A DNA stretch of 50,782 nucleotides, from NCBI GenBank assembly GCA_903870055.1, contig CAIQBG010000053.1:1-50782 (forward strand), written 5' to 3'. The DNA is from an uncultured Pseudomonadota bacterium. Lineage in GTDB: Bacteria; Pseudomonadota; Gammaproteobacteria; Burkholderiales; Rhodocyclaceae. Both the position numbers and the translations under genes were made by a program. Below the pieces are notes generated by a model, which saw only the letters and a list, made by a program, of their open reading frames with translations, had not been told where the DNA came from and searched no databases. This document shows, one piece after another, positions 29,079 to 37,556 of the stretch. The first letter of the stretch is position 1. Each line of letters starts with the position of its first letter.

Positions 29079-30484
29079 AACACAAGATCCATCATCTGCA
29101 CTTCATCGGCATAGGCGGCTCGGGTATGAGCGGCATTGCGGAAGTGCTGCTGAACCTCGGTTATGGTGTGAGTGGTTCCGACTTGCAAGCCGGTGCCGCA
29201 ACGCAGCGCTTGGGTGCGCTGGGTGCAAAGATTCTGCTGGGTCATCAGGCCGCGAATATTGTGGGTGCCGATGCGATTGTCGTTTCTACCGCCGTGCAGG
29301 CAGATAACCCCGAAGTTATCGCAGCACGTGAAGCGGGGATTCCCATTGTGCCGCGTGCACAGATGCTGGCTGAGCTGATGCGCCTTAAGCAGGGCATTGC
29401 TGTGGCCGGTACGCATGGCAAGACGACTACCACCAGCCTGATTGCTTCGATTCTGGGTGAGGGCGGGTTTGATCCCACCTTCGTGATCGGTGGTCGATTG
29501 AATGCCGCTGGCGCTAACGCGCGACTCGGCAAGGGTGACTTTCTGGTAGCGGAAGCCGATGAGTCGGATGCATCCTTCCTACGCCTCTCGCCAGTGATCT
29601 CGGTGGTGACCAACATCGATGCCGATCATATGGAAACCTATGGTCATGATTTCGGCAAACTGAAGCAGGCCTTTGTTGATTTCCTCGAACGCTTGCCGTT
29701 CTATGGTGTGGCTGTGTTGTGCACCGATGATCCGAATGTGAATGAAATCATCCCGCAGGTCACTAAACAGATCGTGCGTTATGGTTTGAATGAACAGGCA
29801 AACATCCGCGCCGAGGGTGTGCGTGCCGATAACGGCCGTATGCACTTTACTGCCGTGCGTAGAAATGGCTCAGTGTCGCGTCTGCCGATTACGCTGAATC
29901 TGCCGGGCGTGCATTACGTACAGAATGCTCTGGCGGCAATTGCAGTGGCTACCGAAGTAGGTGCATCGGATGATTCGATCATCAAGGCGCTGGGTGAATT
30001 CCGGGGTGTGGGCCGTCGCTTCCAGCGTTACGGCGAACTGCCTTTACCGAAAGGTGGTGCGGTCACCGTGATTGATGACTATGGTCACCATCCGGTCGAA
30101 ATGGTCGCCACGCTGGCTGCTGCTCGTGGTGCTTTCCCGGGCCGTCGTCTGGTGCTGGCTTTCCAGCCGCATCGCTATTCGCGCACACGTGATTGCTTTG
30201 AAGATTTCGTTCAGGTGCTCGGTACCGTGGATGTGTTGTTGTTAACTGAAGTGTATGCCGCAGGCGAAGCGCCTGTCGTGGCAGCCGATGGTCGTGCTTT
30301 AACCCGCGCGCTGCGCGTGGGCGGCAAGATCGAACCCCTGTTTGTCGAGGCAGTCAGTGACTTACCAGCTGCATTGCTGGACACCTTGCAGGATGGTGAT
30401 GTCTTGCTGACCATGGGCGCTGGTTCCATCGGTGGTACGGCCAGCAAGCTATTTGAAAACGTGGGTGCGGTCCCAGAACAATGA
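29075..30484 (+). CDS. murC: UDP-MurNAc L-alanine ligase
   Basis: MurC adds L-alanine to UDP-MurNAc, the first amino acid of the stem peptide. The 469-residue product shows [17 protein letters not shown] (UDP-binding Rossmann loop), [12 protein letters not shown] (ATP site), [10 protein letters not shown], and [11 protein letters not shown]. Length is typical (about 465-490). It overlaps both murG and murB by 4 bases. Confidence 0.97.
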   Translation: MKHKIHHLHFIGIGGSGMSGIAEVLLNLGYGVSGSDLQAGAATQRLGALGAKILLGHQAANIVGADAIVVSTAVQADNPEVIAAREAGIPIVPRAQMLAELMRLKQGIAVAGTHGKTTTTSLIASILGEGGFDPTFVIGGRLNAAGANARLGKGDFLVAEADESDASFLRLSPVISVVTNIDADHMETYGHDFGKLKQAFVDFLERLPFYGVAVLCTDDPNVNEIIPQVTKQIVRYGLNEQANIRAEGVRADNGRMHFTAVRRNGSVSRLPITLNLPGVHYVQNALAAIAVATEVGASDDSIIKALGEFRGVGRRFQRYGELPLPKGGAVTVIDDYGHHPVEMVATLAAARGAFPGRRLVLAFQPHRYSRTRDCFEDFVQVLGTVDVLLLTEVYAAGEAPVVAADGRALTRALRVGGKIEPLFVEAVSDLPAALLDTLQDGDVLLTMGAGSIGGTASKLFENVGAVPEQ

Positions 30485-31452
30485 TGATGAACGAACCACG
30501 CCAATTCACCCCATCTCTGCCTGCGTTGCGCGGACAGTGGGCTGAACACGTCTCCATGGCCAAGCATGTGTCATGGCGGGCGGGGGGTGTGGCGCGCCGT
30601 ACTTATGTGCCGGCAGATCTGGGTGATCTGGCGGCAATGCTGGCCAGCCTGCCCTCTGATGAACCGGTGCTCTTTGTCGGCCTCGGTAGCAACCTGCTGG
30701 TACGTGATGGCGGATACAACGGCACGATTGTATTTTTGCATGCGGCCCTGAATGAATTACGCGTTGAATCGGATGACACGCAAGCGATGTCTCCGCTGAT
30801 TTACGCCGAAGCCGGTGTGGCCAGCCCGAAAGTAGCGCGCTTCGCCGCTAACCTGGGTTGTGATGCGGCATTTCTCGCCGGCATTCCCGGCACCATCGGT
30901 GGTGCATTAGCCATGAACGCCGGTTGTTATGGTGCGGAGACTTGGTCCTTTGTGGAAAAGGTTTGCACGATTGATCGTGCAGGTGTGCGGCATGCCCACA
31001 CGCCGCAGGCATACGAGATTGGTTATCGCCATGTAGCGCCGGTGAATGCAGCAGCTGTGAGCGACGTCTTTGCGGGCGCCTGGTTCCGCTTCCCCGTCAT
31101 TGAAAAGTCCGTCGCACGGGACAACATCAAGGTCTTGCTGCAGAAACGTGTCGCCAGTCAGCCCCTGCGTTGGCCGAATGCCGGTTCGGTATTCCGTAAT
31201 CCGACGGGTGATTTTGCTGCACGCCTGATTGAAGTAACCGGCCTTAAGGGCTTTGCGATCGGCGGTGCCGAAGTGAGCACACTACACGCCAACTTTATCG
31301 TTAACCAGTCAGGTACAGCGACTGCTGGCGATATCGAACAACTTATTGCCACCGTGCAGGCACGTGTTGCCACCGCCACGGGGGTGCACCTCATCAGGGA
31401 AGTGCGCATCGTTGGTGATGCACTCCTTTCCTTTATTTCTTCAGGGTCCTAA
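30481..31452 (+). CDS. murB: UDP-N-acetylenolpyruvoylglucosamine reductase
   Basis: MurB reduces UDP-GlcNAc-enolpyruvate to UDP-MurNAc with NADPH and FAD. The 323-residue product has the FAD-binding [34 protein letters not shown], and a catalytic serine region [11 protein letters not shown]. Three ATGs in a row (30481, 30484, 30487) give near-equal starts; I list the first, which overlaps the murC stop. ddl starts 4 bases after its stop. Confidence 0.95.
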   Translation: MMMNEPRQFTPSLPALRGQWAEHVSMAKHVSWRAGGVARRTYVPADLGDLAAMLASLPSDEPVLFVGLGSNLLVRDGGYNGTIVFLHAALNELRVESDDTQAMSPLIYAEAGVASPKVARFAANLGCDAAFLAGIPGTIGGALAMNAGCYGAETWSFVEKVCTIDRAGVRHAHTPQAYEIGYRHVAPVNAAAVSDVFAGAWFRFPVIEKSVARDNIKVLLQKRVASQPLRWPNAGSVFRNPTGDFAARLIEVTGLKGFAIGGAEVSTLHANFIVNQSGTATAGDIEQLIATVQARVATATGVHLIREVRIVGDALLSFISSGS

Positions 31453-31456
31453 GCGT

Positions 31457-32416
31457 ATGTCCGGCATGATCGATCCAAAGTCACTCGGTAAGGTTGCGGT
31501 GCTTTTCGGCGGTTCTTCGGCCGAACGCGAAGTGTCGCTTAATAGCGGTAGTCGTGTGCTGGCGGCATTGCAGCGCCAGGGTGTGGATGCGCATGCCTTT
31601 GATCCGGCGGCAACGCAGTTAACGGCCATTGAACATGCTGGCTTTGACCGCGCCTTTATTGCGCTGCACGGCGGTATTGGCGAGAACGGTACCTTGCAAG
31701 GTTTTCTGGAAATGATTGGTCTGCCCTATACCGGCAGCGGCGTACTCGCCTCGGCGCTGGCCATGGATAAGTGGCGATCCAAGTTGGTCTGGCAAGCCGC
31801 TGGTCTGCCGGCACCGGGTTATCGCCTGATTGATGCAGAAACTGATGCCCAGGCTGTGATTGATGCACTGGGCTTGCCGATGTTTGTGAAGCCGGTGCAC
31901 GAAGGTTCCAGCGTCGGCGTGACCAAAGTGAAGACGCTAGCCGATCTGATGCCCGCCTGGAAAGATGCCAGCCAGCATGACTCGGCTGTGATCGCTGAAA
32001 CAGCCTTGCTGGGCGGTGAATTCACTGTTGCTGTCTGGCAGACAGCGGATGGCCTGCAGGCACTGCCACCGGTGCGCATAGTGCCCGCGACAGAGTTCTA
32101 CGATTACGAAGCCAAATACAACCGCGATGACACGCAGTACAACGTGCCTTGTGGTTTGCCGGAGGCCCAGGTGCAGCATATGCAGGATCTGGCCGTTGAA
32201 GCTTTTGAAGCGCTAGGTTGCCGAGGCTGGGGGCGCATCGACTTCCTCCTTGATAGTGCTGGTGCACCGTATGTGCTGGAAGCTAACACGGCTCCCGGTA
32301 TGACCGATCACTCATTGGTGCCGATGGCCGCACGTGCCGCCGGTGTTGATTATGACCATCTGGTGTTGACCGTGGCGGCGATGGCCAGCCTCGATGCCAA
32401 CCCGGCAGGCGCCTGA
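31457..32416 (+). CDS. ddl: D-alanine-D-alanine ligase
   Basis: Ddl joins two D-alanines for MurF. The 319-residue ATP-grasp enzyme shows VLFGGSSAEREVSLNSG, ALHGGIGENGTLQGFLE, PYTGSGVLASALAMDK, KPVHEGSSVGVTKV and VLEANTAPGMTDHSLVP. The frame is open from 31346 inside murB, but the ATG at 31457 gives the family start. Fourteen bases separate it from ftsQ. Confidence 0.96.
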   Translation: MSGMIDPKSLGKVAVLFGGSSAEREVSLNSGSRVLAALQRQGVDAHAFDPAATQLTAIEHAGFDRAFIALHGGIGENGTLQGFLEMIGLPYTGSGVLASALAMDKWRSKLVWQAAGLPAPGYRLIDAETDAQAVIDALGLPMFVKPVHEGSSVGVTKVKTLADLMPAWKDASQHDSAVIAETALLGGEFTVAVWQTADGLQALPPVRIVPATEFYDYEAKYNRDDTQYNVPCGLPEAQVQHMQDLAVEAFEALGCRGWGRIDFLLDSAGAPYVLEANTAPGMTDHSLVPMAARAAGVDYDHLVLTVAAMASLDANPAGA

Positions 32417-32430
32417 AGAGACTAACGATC

Positions 32431-33222
32431 ATGATCTGGAACCGTCCTGACCTGATGAACCGGCTAGCCAACCTCCTGTGGGGCTTGGGGCTGTTGCTCA
32501 TCCTCGTCTCGGGCGTGCTCATGGTGATTCGTATGCCATTCTTCCCGGTGCGTGATGTGGTCTTGGCCAAGCCGCTAGAGCGCGTGCAGCTAGAAGACAT
32601 CCGTGCGGGTATTGCCCCCTATATCGGTGGCAATTTCTTTACGGTGGATCTCAAAGCCATTCGTCAGGGCGCCGAGCAGCAACCCTGGGTTTATCGCGCC
32701 GATGTGCGCCGTCAGGGCTTTGGCAGCCTTGCACTCGACATTAACGAACAGGTGCCCATGGCCCGCTGGGGCAATGAAGGCACACGCACTACCTCCGAGT
32801 GGCTTAACCGCGATGGCGATGTGTTTGAAGTGCCTGATAGCTCACTCGGTGATGCCGGCCAGGGCTTGCCCGTGTTGCACGGCCCACTGGATACCGGTAA
32901 TGAATTGATGACGCGTTTCGTGCGTTACAACAACTTGCTGCAGCCAACGGGACGCAGCATCCGTCAGTTGGATTTGAGCCCGCGCCTCTCGTGGAGCATG
33001 CGTCTAGATAACGGTACCCGAGTCGAGCTGGGTCGTGAGCGCACGCTTAACAGTGCCGATGAGCAGGTCAATATTTTTGTGTCGTTGTATCCCCAATTGG
33101 TGAGCAATCGCCCGGTAGCGCCGGCAGTGGTTGATCTCCGTTATCCGGCCGGTGTGGCTGTGCGGTATCCAACCGCACCGGCAGCCGCTTCTATCCCTTC
33201 TGACCGTAAAGGCAAGTCATGA
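32431..33222 (+). CDS. ftsQ: Cell division protein FtsQ
   Basis: FtsQ is the bitopic divisome scaffold that binds FtsB/FtsL. The 263-residue product has a short cytoplasmic N-terminus, one membrane helix (about 12-33, LLWGLGLLLILVSGVLMVI), a POTRA domain starting FPVRDVVLAKPLERVQLEDI, and the FtsQ beta domain with VRRQGFGSLALDINEQVPMARW. Length fits (about 250-276). Its TGA overlaps the ftsA ATG. Confidence 0.95.
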   Translation: MIWNRPDLMNRLANLLWGLGLLLILVSGVLMVIRMPFFPVRDVVLAKPLERVQLEDIRAGIAPYIGGNFFTVDLKAIRQGAEQQPWVYRADVRRQGFGSLALDINEQVPMARWGNEGTRTTSEWLNRDGDVFEVPDSSLGDAGQGLPVLHGPLDTGNELMTRFVRYNNLLQPTGRSIRQLDLSPRLSWSMRLDNGTRVELGRERTLNSADEQVNIFVSLYPQLVSNRPVAPAVVDLRYPAGVAVRYPTAPAAASIPSDRKGKS

Positions 33223-34451
33223 GCAGAGAGAACAAAGAACTGATTGTCGGCCTCGACATCGGTACATCCAAAATTGTTGCAGTTGTCGCTGAGGTGGCAC
33301 AGGATGGCCGCCTGAATGTGCTGGGCGTTGGCGCTCAGGAAGCGCGGGGTTTGTCGCGTGGCGTGGTCGTTAACATCGAAGACACCGTTCAGGCTATTTC
33401 CAAAGTCATCCAGGAAGTCGAATTGATGGCGGACTGCAAGGTCAAGGATGTCTACACCGGCATCGCTGGCAGCCACATCCGCAGCTTCAACTCCAATGGC
33501 ATGGTCGCTATCAAGGACAAGGAAGTTAGCCCAAGTGATATCGATCGCGTGATCGAAACGGCACGTGCCATGCCTATTCCGGCCGAGCAGGAAATCCTGC
33601 ACATCCTGACGCAGGAATTCGTGATCGACGGGCAGGACGGTATTCGCGAACCGATCGGCATGAGCGGCATGCGTCTCGAAGTAAAGGTGCATATCGTCAC
33701 CGGTGCCATTTCTGCTGCTCAGAATATTGTGAAGTGCGTTCGTCGTTGTGGCCTGGACGTCAATGATCTGGTGCTCCAGCCACTGGCCTCCAGCTATGCC
33801 GTGTTGTCTGAAGACGAAAAAGATCTGGGCGTCTGCCTGATCGATATTGGCGGTGGCACAACCGATATCGCCGTCTGGGCACAGGGCGCAATTCGTCACA
33901 CGGCAGTAATTCCTATCGCCGGTAACCAGGTGACCAACGATATCGCCATGGCGCTACGTACACCAACACGCGATGCAGAAGACATCAAGCGTCGTTCGGG
34001 TTGTGCGCTGGCCGATCTGGCCAATCCGGAAGAAGTGATTGAGGTGGCGGGCGTGGATGATCGTCCTAGCCGCAAGCTCTCGCGCCGTGCGCTGGCGGAT
34101 GTGATTCAGCCCCGCGTTGAAGAACTGTTTGAAATTGTGCAGGCCGAACTGCGCCGTTCCGGTTACGAGAACGTGCTGTCGTCCGGCATTGTCATCACCG
34201 GTGGTTCGGCTGCTATGCCCGGCATGATCGAGCTCGGTGAAGAGATTTTCCACATGCCGGTACGCCTGGGCGAACCCAAGTACAGCGGCCCGCTGGTCGA
34301 TGTCATCAAGTCACCACGCTACGCCACGGCATTCGGTCTGATTCTCGAAGCCTATAACCAGCGCAAGCGTGGTCAGCAGGTTCGCGAGAAGCAGGGCGGT
34401 GTGAAAGACGTTTTCGGTGCCATGCGCGCCTGGTTTGAGAAGAATTTTTAA
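33219..34451 (+). CDS. ftsA: Cell division protein FtsA
   Basis: FtsA is the actin-like protein that tethers FtsZ to the membrane. The 410-residue product has phosphate loop GLDIGTSKIVAVV, the 1C domain following VIQEVELMADCKVKDVYTGIAG, and LIDIGGGTTDIAVW. The C-terminus, MRAWFEKNF, is the amphipathic membrane-targeting helix. It overlaps ftsQ by 4 bases and is separated from ftsZ by 109 bases. Confidence 0.98.
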   Translation: MSRENKELIVGLDIGTSKIVAVVAEVAQDGRLNVLGVGAQEARGLSRGVVVNIEDTVQAISKVIQEVELMADCKVKDVYTGIAGSHIRSFNSNGMVAIKDKEVSPSDIDRVIETARAMPIPAEQEILHILTQEFVIDGQDGIREPIGMSGMRLEVKVHIVTGAISAAQNIVKCVRRCGLDVNDLVLQPLASSYAVLSEDEKDLGVCLIDIGGGTTDIAVWAQGAIRHTAVIPIAGNQVTNDIAMALRTPTRDAEDIKRRSGCALADLANPEEVIEVAGVDDRPSRKLSRRALADVIQPRVEELFEIVQAELRRSGYENVLSSGIVITGGSAAMPGMIELGEEIFHMPVRLGEPKYSGPLVDVIKSPRYATAFGLILEAYNQRKRGQQVREKQGGVKDVFGAMRAWFEKNF

Positions 34452-34560
34452 TCCAAGAATTTCTGATTACGTATGCGCAGTACGTAATTGAGAAGTGGCA
34501 GCAAAGGCAGTACCTGTAGTTCTTACCCATCAGTATTTCTAGTTTTTAACGGAGGCAGTT
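34452..34560 (+). promoter_or_regulatory. ftsA-ftsZ intergenic region with inverted repeat and strong RBS
   Basis: This 109-base gap contains ATTACGTA (34466-34473) and TACGTAAT (34481-34488), an 8-base inverted repeat with a 7-base loop. A ribosome site GGAGG (34551-34555) sits 5 bases before the ftsZ ATG. No convincing -35/-10 pair was found. The gap and strong RBS fit FtsZ being made in excess over FtsA. Confidence 0.5.
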
Positions 34561-35748
34561 ATGTTTGAGATTATCGAGAAAGAAGAAAACGGCACAATCA
34601 TTAAAGTGATCGGTGTTGGTGGTGCGGGTGGCAATGCCATCGACCACATGATTCGCGAGAATGTGCACGGCGTGCAGTTCATCGCAGCCAATACCGATGC
34701 ACAAGCGCTGAACAACAGCCTGGCCGGTCACCGCATGCAACTGGGTGGTTCGGGTCTGGGTGCTGGCGCTAAGCCAGCCGCTGGTCGTGCTGCTGCTGAA
34801 GAGCAACGTGAACACATTAAAGAATGCCTGCGTGGCGCACACATGGTATTCATCACTGCCGGTATGGGTGGTGGTACAGGTACGGGCGCTGCACCGATCG
34901 TGGCCGAAGTGGCGCGCGAACTCGGCATCCTCAGCGTGGCCGTTGTCACCAAGCCATTCATGTTCGAAGGTAAGCGCATGAAGGCTGCTGAAGCCGGTAT
35001 CGCCGAGCTGGAAGAGCACGTTGATTCGCTGATCGTCATTCTGAATGATCGACTGATGGACGTGCTGGGTGATGACGCAGAAATGGAAGCCTGCTTCAAG
35101 GCTGCTGATGATGTGCTGCGTAACGCCGTGGGTGGTATCGCCGAAATCATTACCCTGAAGGGTCTGGTCAACGTCGACTTCGAAGACGTCCGTACGGTTA
35201 TGGGTGCGATGGGTCGCGCCATGATGGGTTCGGCGGCTGCCGAAGGCATGGATCGTGCCCGTCTGGCCGCAGAGCAAGCCGTTGCTTGCCCGCTGCTGGA
35301 AGGTGTTGAACTGTCGGGTGCCAAGGGTGTACTGGTTAACATCACTGCGTCGAAGTCGCTCAAGATGCGCGAAGTTAACGAAGTCATGGCTACGATTGGT
35401 GACCACGTTTCAGACGAAGCCGAAATCATCTTCGGCGCCGTGTTTGATGAAAGCATGGGCGACCAGATGCGTGTGACCGTCGTTGCTACCGGTTTGGAAG
35501 ACATCAAGGCTCGCGGTGTGAAGACCACCCGTGAAACCCTCACGGTCATCGAGCCGCTGCGTGCGACGGGTACGGGTGATGCAACACCGTTTGGTGATTT
35601 CAGCCAGTACGATCTGCCACCGGGTATGCGTTCGGCACGTCAGGGCGCTGCAACGCCTGCGACTAGCAACCTGAAGGTAGAAGCATTTGTATCGCAGGGT
35701 GTTGATCATTACGACATCCCGGCCTTCCTGCGTAAGCAGGCAGACTGA
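34561..35748 (+). CDS. ftsZ: Cell division GTPase FtsZ
   Basis: FtsZ polymerises at mid-cell to form the Z ring. The 395-residue product has the tubulin signature GMGGGTGTGAAPIVAE, GVGGAGGNAIDHMI at the N-terminus, the T7 loop NVDFEDVRTVM, and the C-terminal peptide DHYDIPAFLRKQAD that binds FtsA and ZipA. A variable linker of about 50 residues precedes the tail. It is the last division gene before lpxC. Confidence 0.99.
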   Translation: MFEIIEKEENGTIIKVIGVGGAGGNAIDHMIRENVHGVQFIAANTDAQALNNSLAGHRMQLGGSGLGAGAKPAAGRAAAEEQREHIKECLRGAHMVFITAGMGGGTGTGAAPIVAEVARELGILSVAVVTKPFMFEGKRMKAAEAGIAELEEHVDSLIVILNDRLMDVLGDDAEMEACFKAADDVLRNAVGGIAEIITLKGLVNVDFEDVRTVMGAMGRAMMGSAAAEGMDRARLAAEQAVACPLLEGVELSGAKGVLVNITASKSLKMREVNEVMATIGDHVSDEAEIIFGAVFDESMGDQMRVTVVATGLEDIKARGVKTTRETLTVIEPLRATGTGDATPFGDFSQYDLPPGMRSARQGAATPATSNLKVEAFVSQGVDHYDIPAFLRKQAD

Positions 35749-35857
35749 TCGTTCAGGTCTAACGCCAGATCAACTGATTCCGTTGTGGTGTCCTGCGCAG
35801 GCGCCGCAAAACCTCGGTTAACTGGTTGAAGTATAAGCAGTAATTGTTTTGCCTCCG

Positions 35858-35886
35858 TTGGGAATGGCCCCCGGCTGTGCTAGAAT
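35858..35886 (+). promoter_or_regulatory. lpxC promoter (extended -10)
   Basis: TTGGGA (35858-35863), a 17-base spacer and TAGAAT (35881-35886), with TG one base upstream (TGCTAGAAT), make a good extended -10 promoter. Transcription would start near 35893, giving a leader of about 60 bases. It lets lpxC be expressed apart from the dcw transcript. Confidence 0.65.
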
Positions 35887-35955
35887 TAGCCAGCCAGGGG
35901 ATCTGTCCCTCGTAAGAAACAGCCTTACTTAGTAAATTTGAACGATATGTCCCAG

Positions 35956-36882
35956 ATGCTGTGTCAGCGAACTGTTAAATCCGTCATCCGCGCCAGTGGC
36001 GTGGGTCTGCACTCGGGTAAAAAAGTCACGTTGACGCTGCGTCCTGCCGCGCCTGATACCGGCATCATGTTTCGTCGTGTGGATCTGGAACCACCGGTTG
36101 ATATCAAGGCAAGTGCGGTAACCGTAGGTGATACCCGCATGTGCTCCTGTCTGGATGTGGATGGTGTCCGCATCGGTACGGTTGAGCACCTCATGTCGGC
36201 CCTCTGTGGTCTGGGTATTGATAATGTCTGGATTGATCTGGATGCGGCCGAAGTGCCTATTCTCGATGGATCTTCATCGCCCTTCGTATTTCTGATCCAG
36301 TCAGCGGGTATTAGCGAACAGCAAGCGCCAAAGCGCTTTCTGCGCATCAAGAAACCTGTTGAGGTGCGTGAAGGCGATAAAGTCGCCAGTCTGACGCCTT
36401 ACGATGGTTTCAAACTGAATTTCTCGATTGTGTTTAATCACCCAGCGATTGACCGTACTGGTCAGCAGGTGAGTTTTGATTTTGCCGATCAGGGCTACAC
36501 ACGCGATATCGCCCGTGCCCGTACCTTCGGCTTTACCCAGGAAGTAGAGTTCCTGCGTGAAAACGGCCTCGCCCTTGGCGGTGGCCTGGAAAATGCCGTC
36601 GTGCTTGATGAGTACCGCATTCTGAATGCCGATGGCCTGCGTTATAACGACGAGTTCGTGAAGCACAAAGTGCTGGATGCCATTGGCGATCTGTATCTGA
36701 TTGGCCATCCGATTATTGGCGAGTTTACGGCGCACAAGTCGGGCCATGATCTGAACAATAAGCTGGCGCGTGCCGTTCTGGCCGATGCCGAGTCTTATGA
36801 GATCGTGACTTTTGTGCCGCCGAATGAAGCACCGGCTGGCGTTACCCGCTGGATGCAGCAGGCGTACGCTTTAACAACCTAA
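35956..36882 (+). CDS. lpxC: UDP-3-O-acyl-N-acetylglucosamine deacetylase
   Basis: LpxC is the zinc deacetylase that commits UDP-GlcNAc to lipid A. The 308-residue product begins [20 protein letters not shown] as in the family. The zinc ligands lie in [10 protein letters not shown] and [12 protein letters not shown], and the late histidine is in [10 protein letters not shown]. Alternative starts are ATG 35947 and TTG 35938; none has a clear ribosome site, so homology decides. It ends 9 bases from the convergent dciA. Confidence 0.96.
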   Translation: MLCQRTVKSVIRASGVGLHSGKKVTLTLRPAAPDTGIMFRRVDLEPPVDIKASAVTVGDTRMCSCLDVDGVRIGTVEHLMSALCGLGIDNVWIDLDAAEVPILDGSSSPFVFLIQSAGISEQQAPKRFLRIKKPVEVREGDKVASLTPYDGFKLNFSIVFNHPAIDRTGQQVSFDFADQGYTRDIARARTFGFTQEVEFLRENGLALGGGLENAVVLDEYRILNADGLRYNDEFVKHKVLDAIGDLYLIGHPIIGEFTAHKSGHDLNNKLARAVLADAESYEIVTFVPPNEAPAGVTRWMQQAYALTT

Positions 36883-36891
36883 TTGACTGGG

Positions 36892-37389
36892 TTAATCTGC
36901 GTTCGCCGATTGGCGTAAACGCGCCAGCGCGGCCTTCAGGCCTTCATCACTGATTTCGTTTTCCAGAGCGCTTAATGCCTCAGCGGCTGCGCTCGACAGC
37001 GGGTCGCGGTGAAATGGCACGACTTCTTTGTCTTCGGGTAACCCCGGCCGAATTCTTACTTCCAGCGCGCTACAGGCAAAGCCCGCCAGTCGCCAGGCGT
37101 TAATCAGGCTTGGGCCCATCTGGCGAAGTCGTGCACCCAGGCTGGGGTGATTGCACAGCACGCTGATCGTATCGCCGCTCAGATTCGCTACCCGGCAGCT
37201 TTTGCTCATGGCGGGCGGCAAAGTTTTGGCCAAAGCATCCTGCAGCGTTTGCAAGGTACGGGCATGCTGCATCAACCCGCCCAGCGTTGCATCGGCGGCT
37301 TCCTGTTTGCGTGCGCTTCCACCGTATTCCAGAACGTCCGATAGGGCGCGGAAATTGCGTTTGCGGGAGTTGCTGCGGGTTGGGTACAT
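36892..37389 (-). CDS. dciA: DciA-type helicase operator (DUF721)
   Basis: The 165-residue product has a DUF721 region in its middle, around LQDALAKTLPPAMSKSCRVANLSGD and LGARLRQMGPSLINAW. DUF721 defines DciA, the replicative-helicase loader or partner found in bacteria lacking DnaC/DnaI. It lies beside secA, as often seen in Proteobacteria. A TTGCCG-17-TAACCT promoter on the same strand would start transcription almost at the ATG, so a leaderless message or another start is possible. Confidence 0.85.
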   Translation of the reverse strand: MYPTRSNSRKRNFRALSDVLEYGGSARKQEAADATLGGLMQHARTLQTLQDALAKTLPPAMSKSCRVANLSGDTISVLCNHPSLGARLRQMGPSLINAWRLAGFACSALEVRIRPGLPEDKEVVPFHRDPLSSAAAEALSALENEISDEGLKAALARLRQSANAD

Positions 37390-37520
37390 GCGAGTAGGTT
37401 AGCGGAGGGTGGGGTATGCGGCAAGTCGGGCTTGATTTGGGTGCTTGCGCCCCATGAAAGCAGGGCTTCCCGCAAACCTAATGCTGTCGGGCTTCATGGG
37501 CTAATAAAGCAGGTGCAGCA

Positions 37521-37529
37521 TGGTAAAAT
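37521..37529 (+). promoter_or_regulatory. secA promoter (extended -10)
   Basis: TGGTAAAAT at 37521-37529 is an extended -10 (TGnTAAAAT). No good -35 is present. Transcription would begin near 37536, leaving about 20 bases before the secA ATG. An inverted repeat (CCCATGAA 37451-37458, TTCATGGG 37493-37500) lies upstream of it. Confidence 0.5.
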
Positions 37530-37556
37530 CGCGAGGATAATTTTTGGAACCTTCTC

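Noticed and set aside
34728-35549. Long open frame antisense to ftsZ (273 codons)
   Set aside because: It mirrors ftsZ codons, is Ser/Thr/Pro-rich and has no recognisable domain. It is a shadow of a highly conserved gene.
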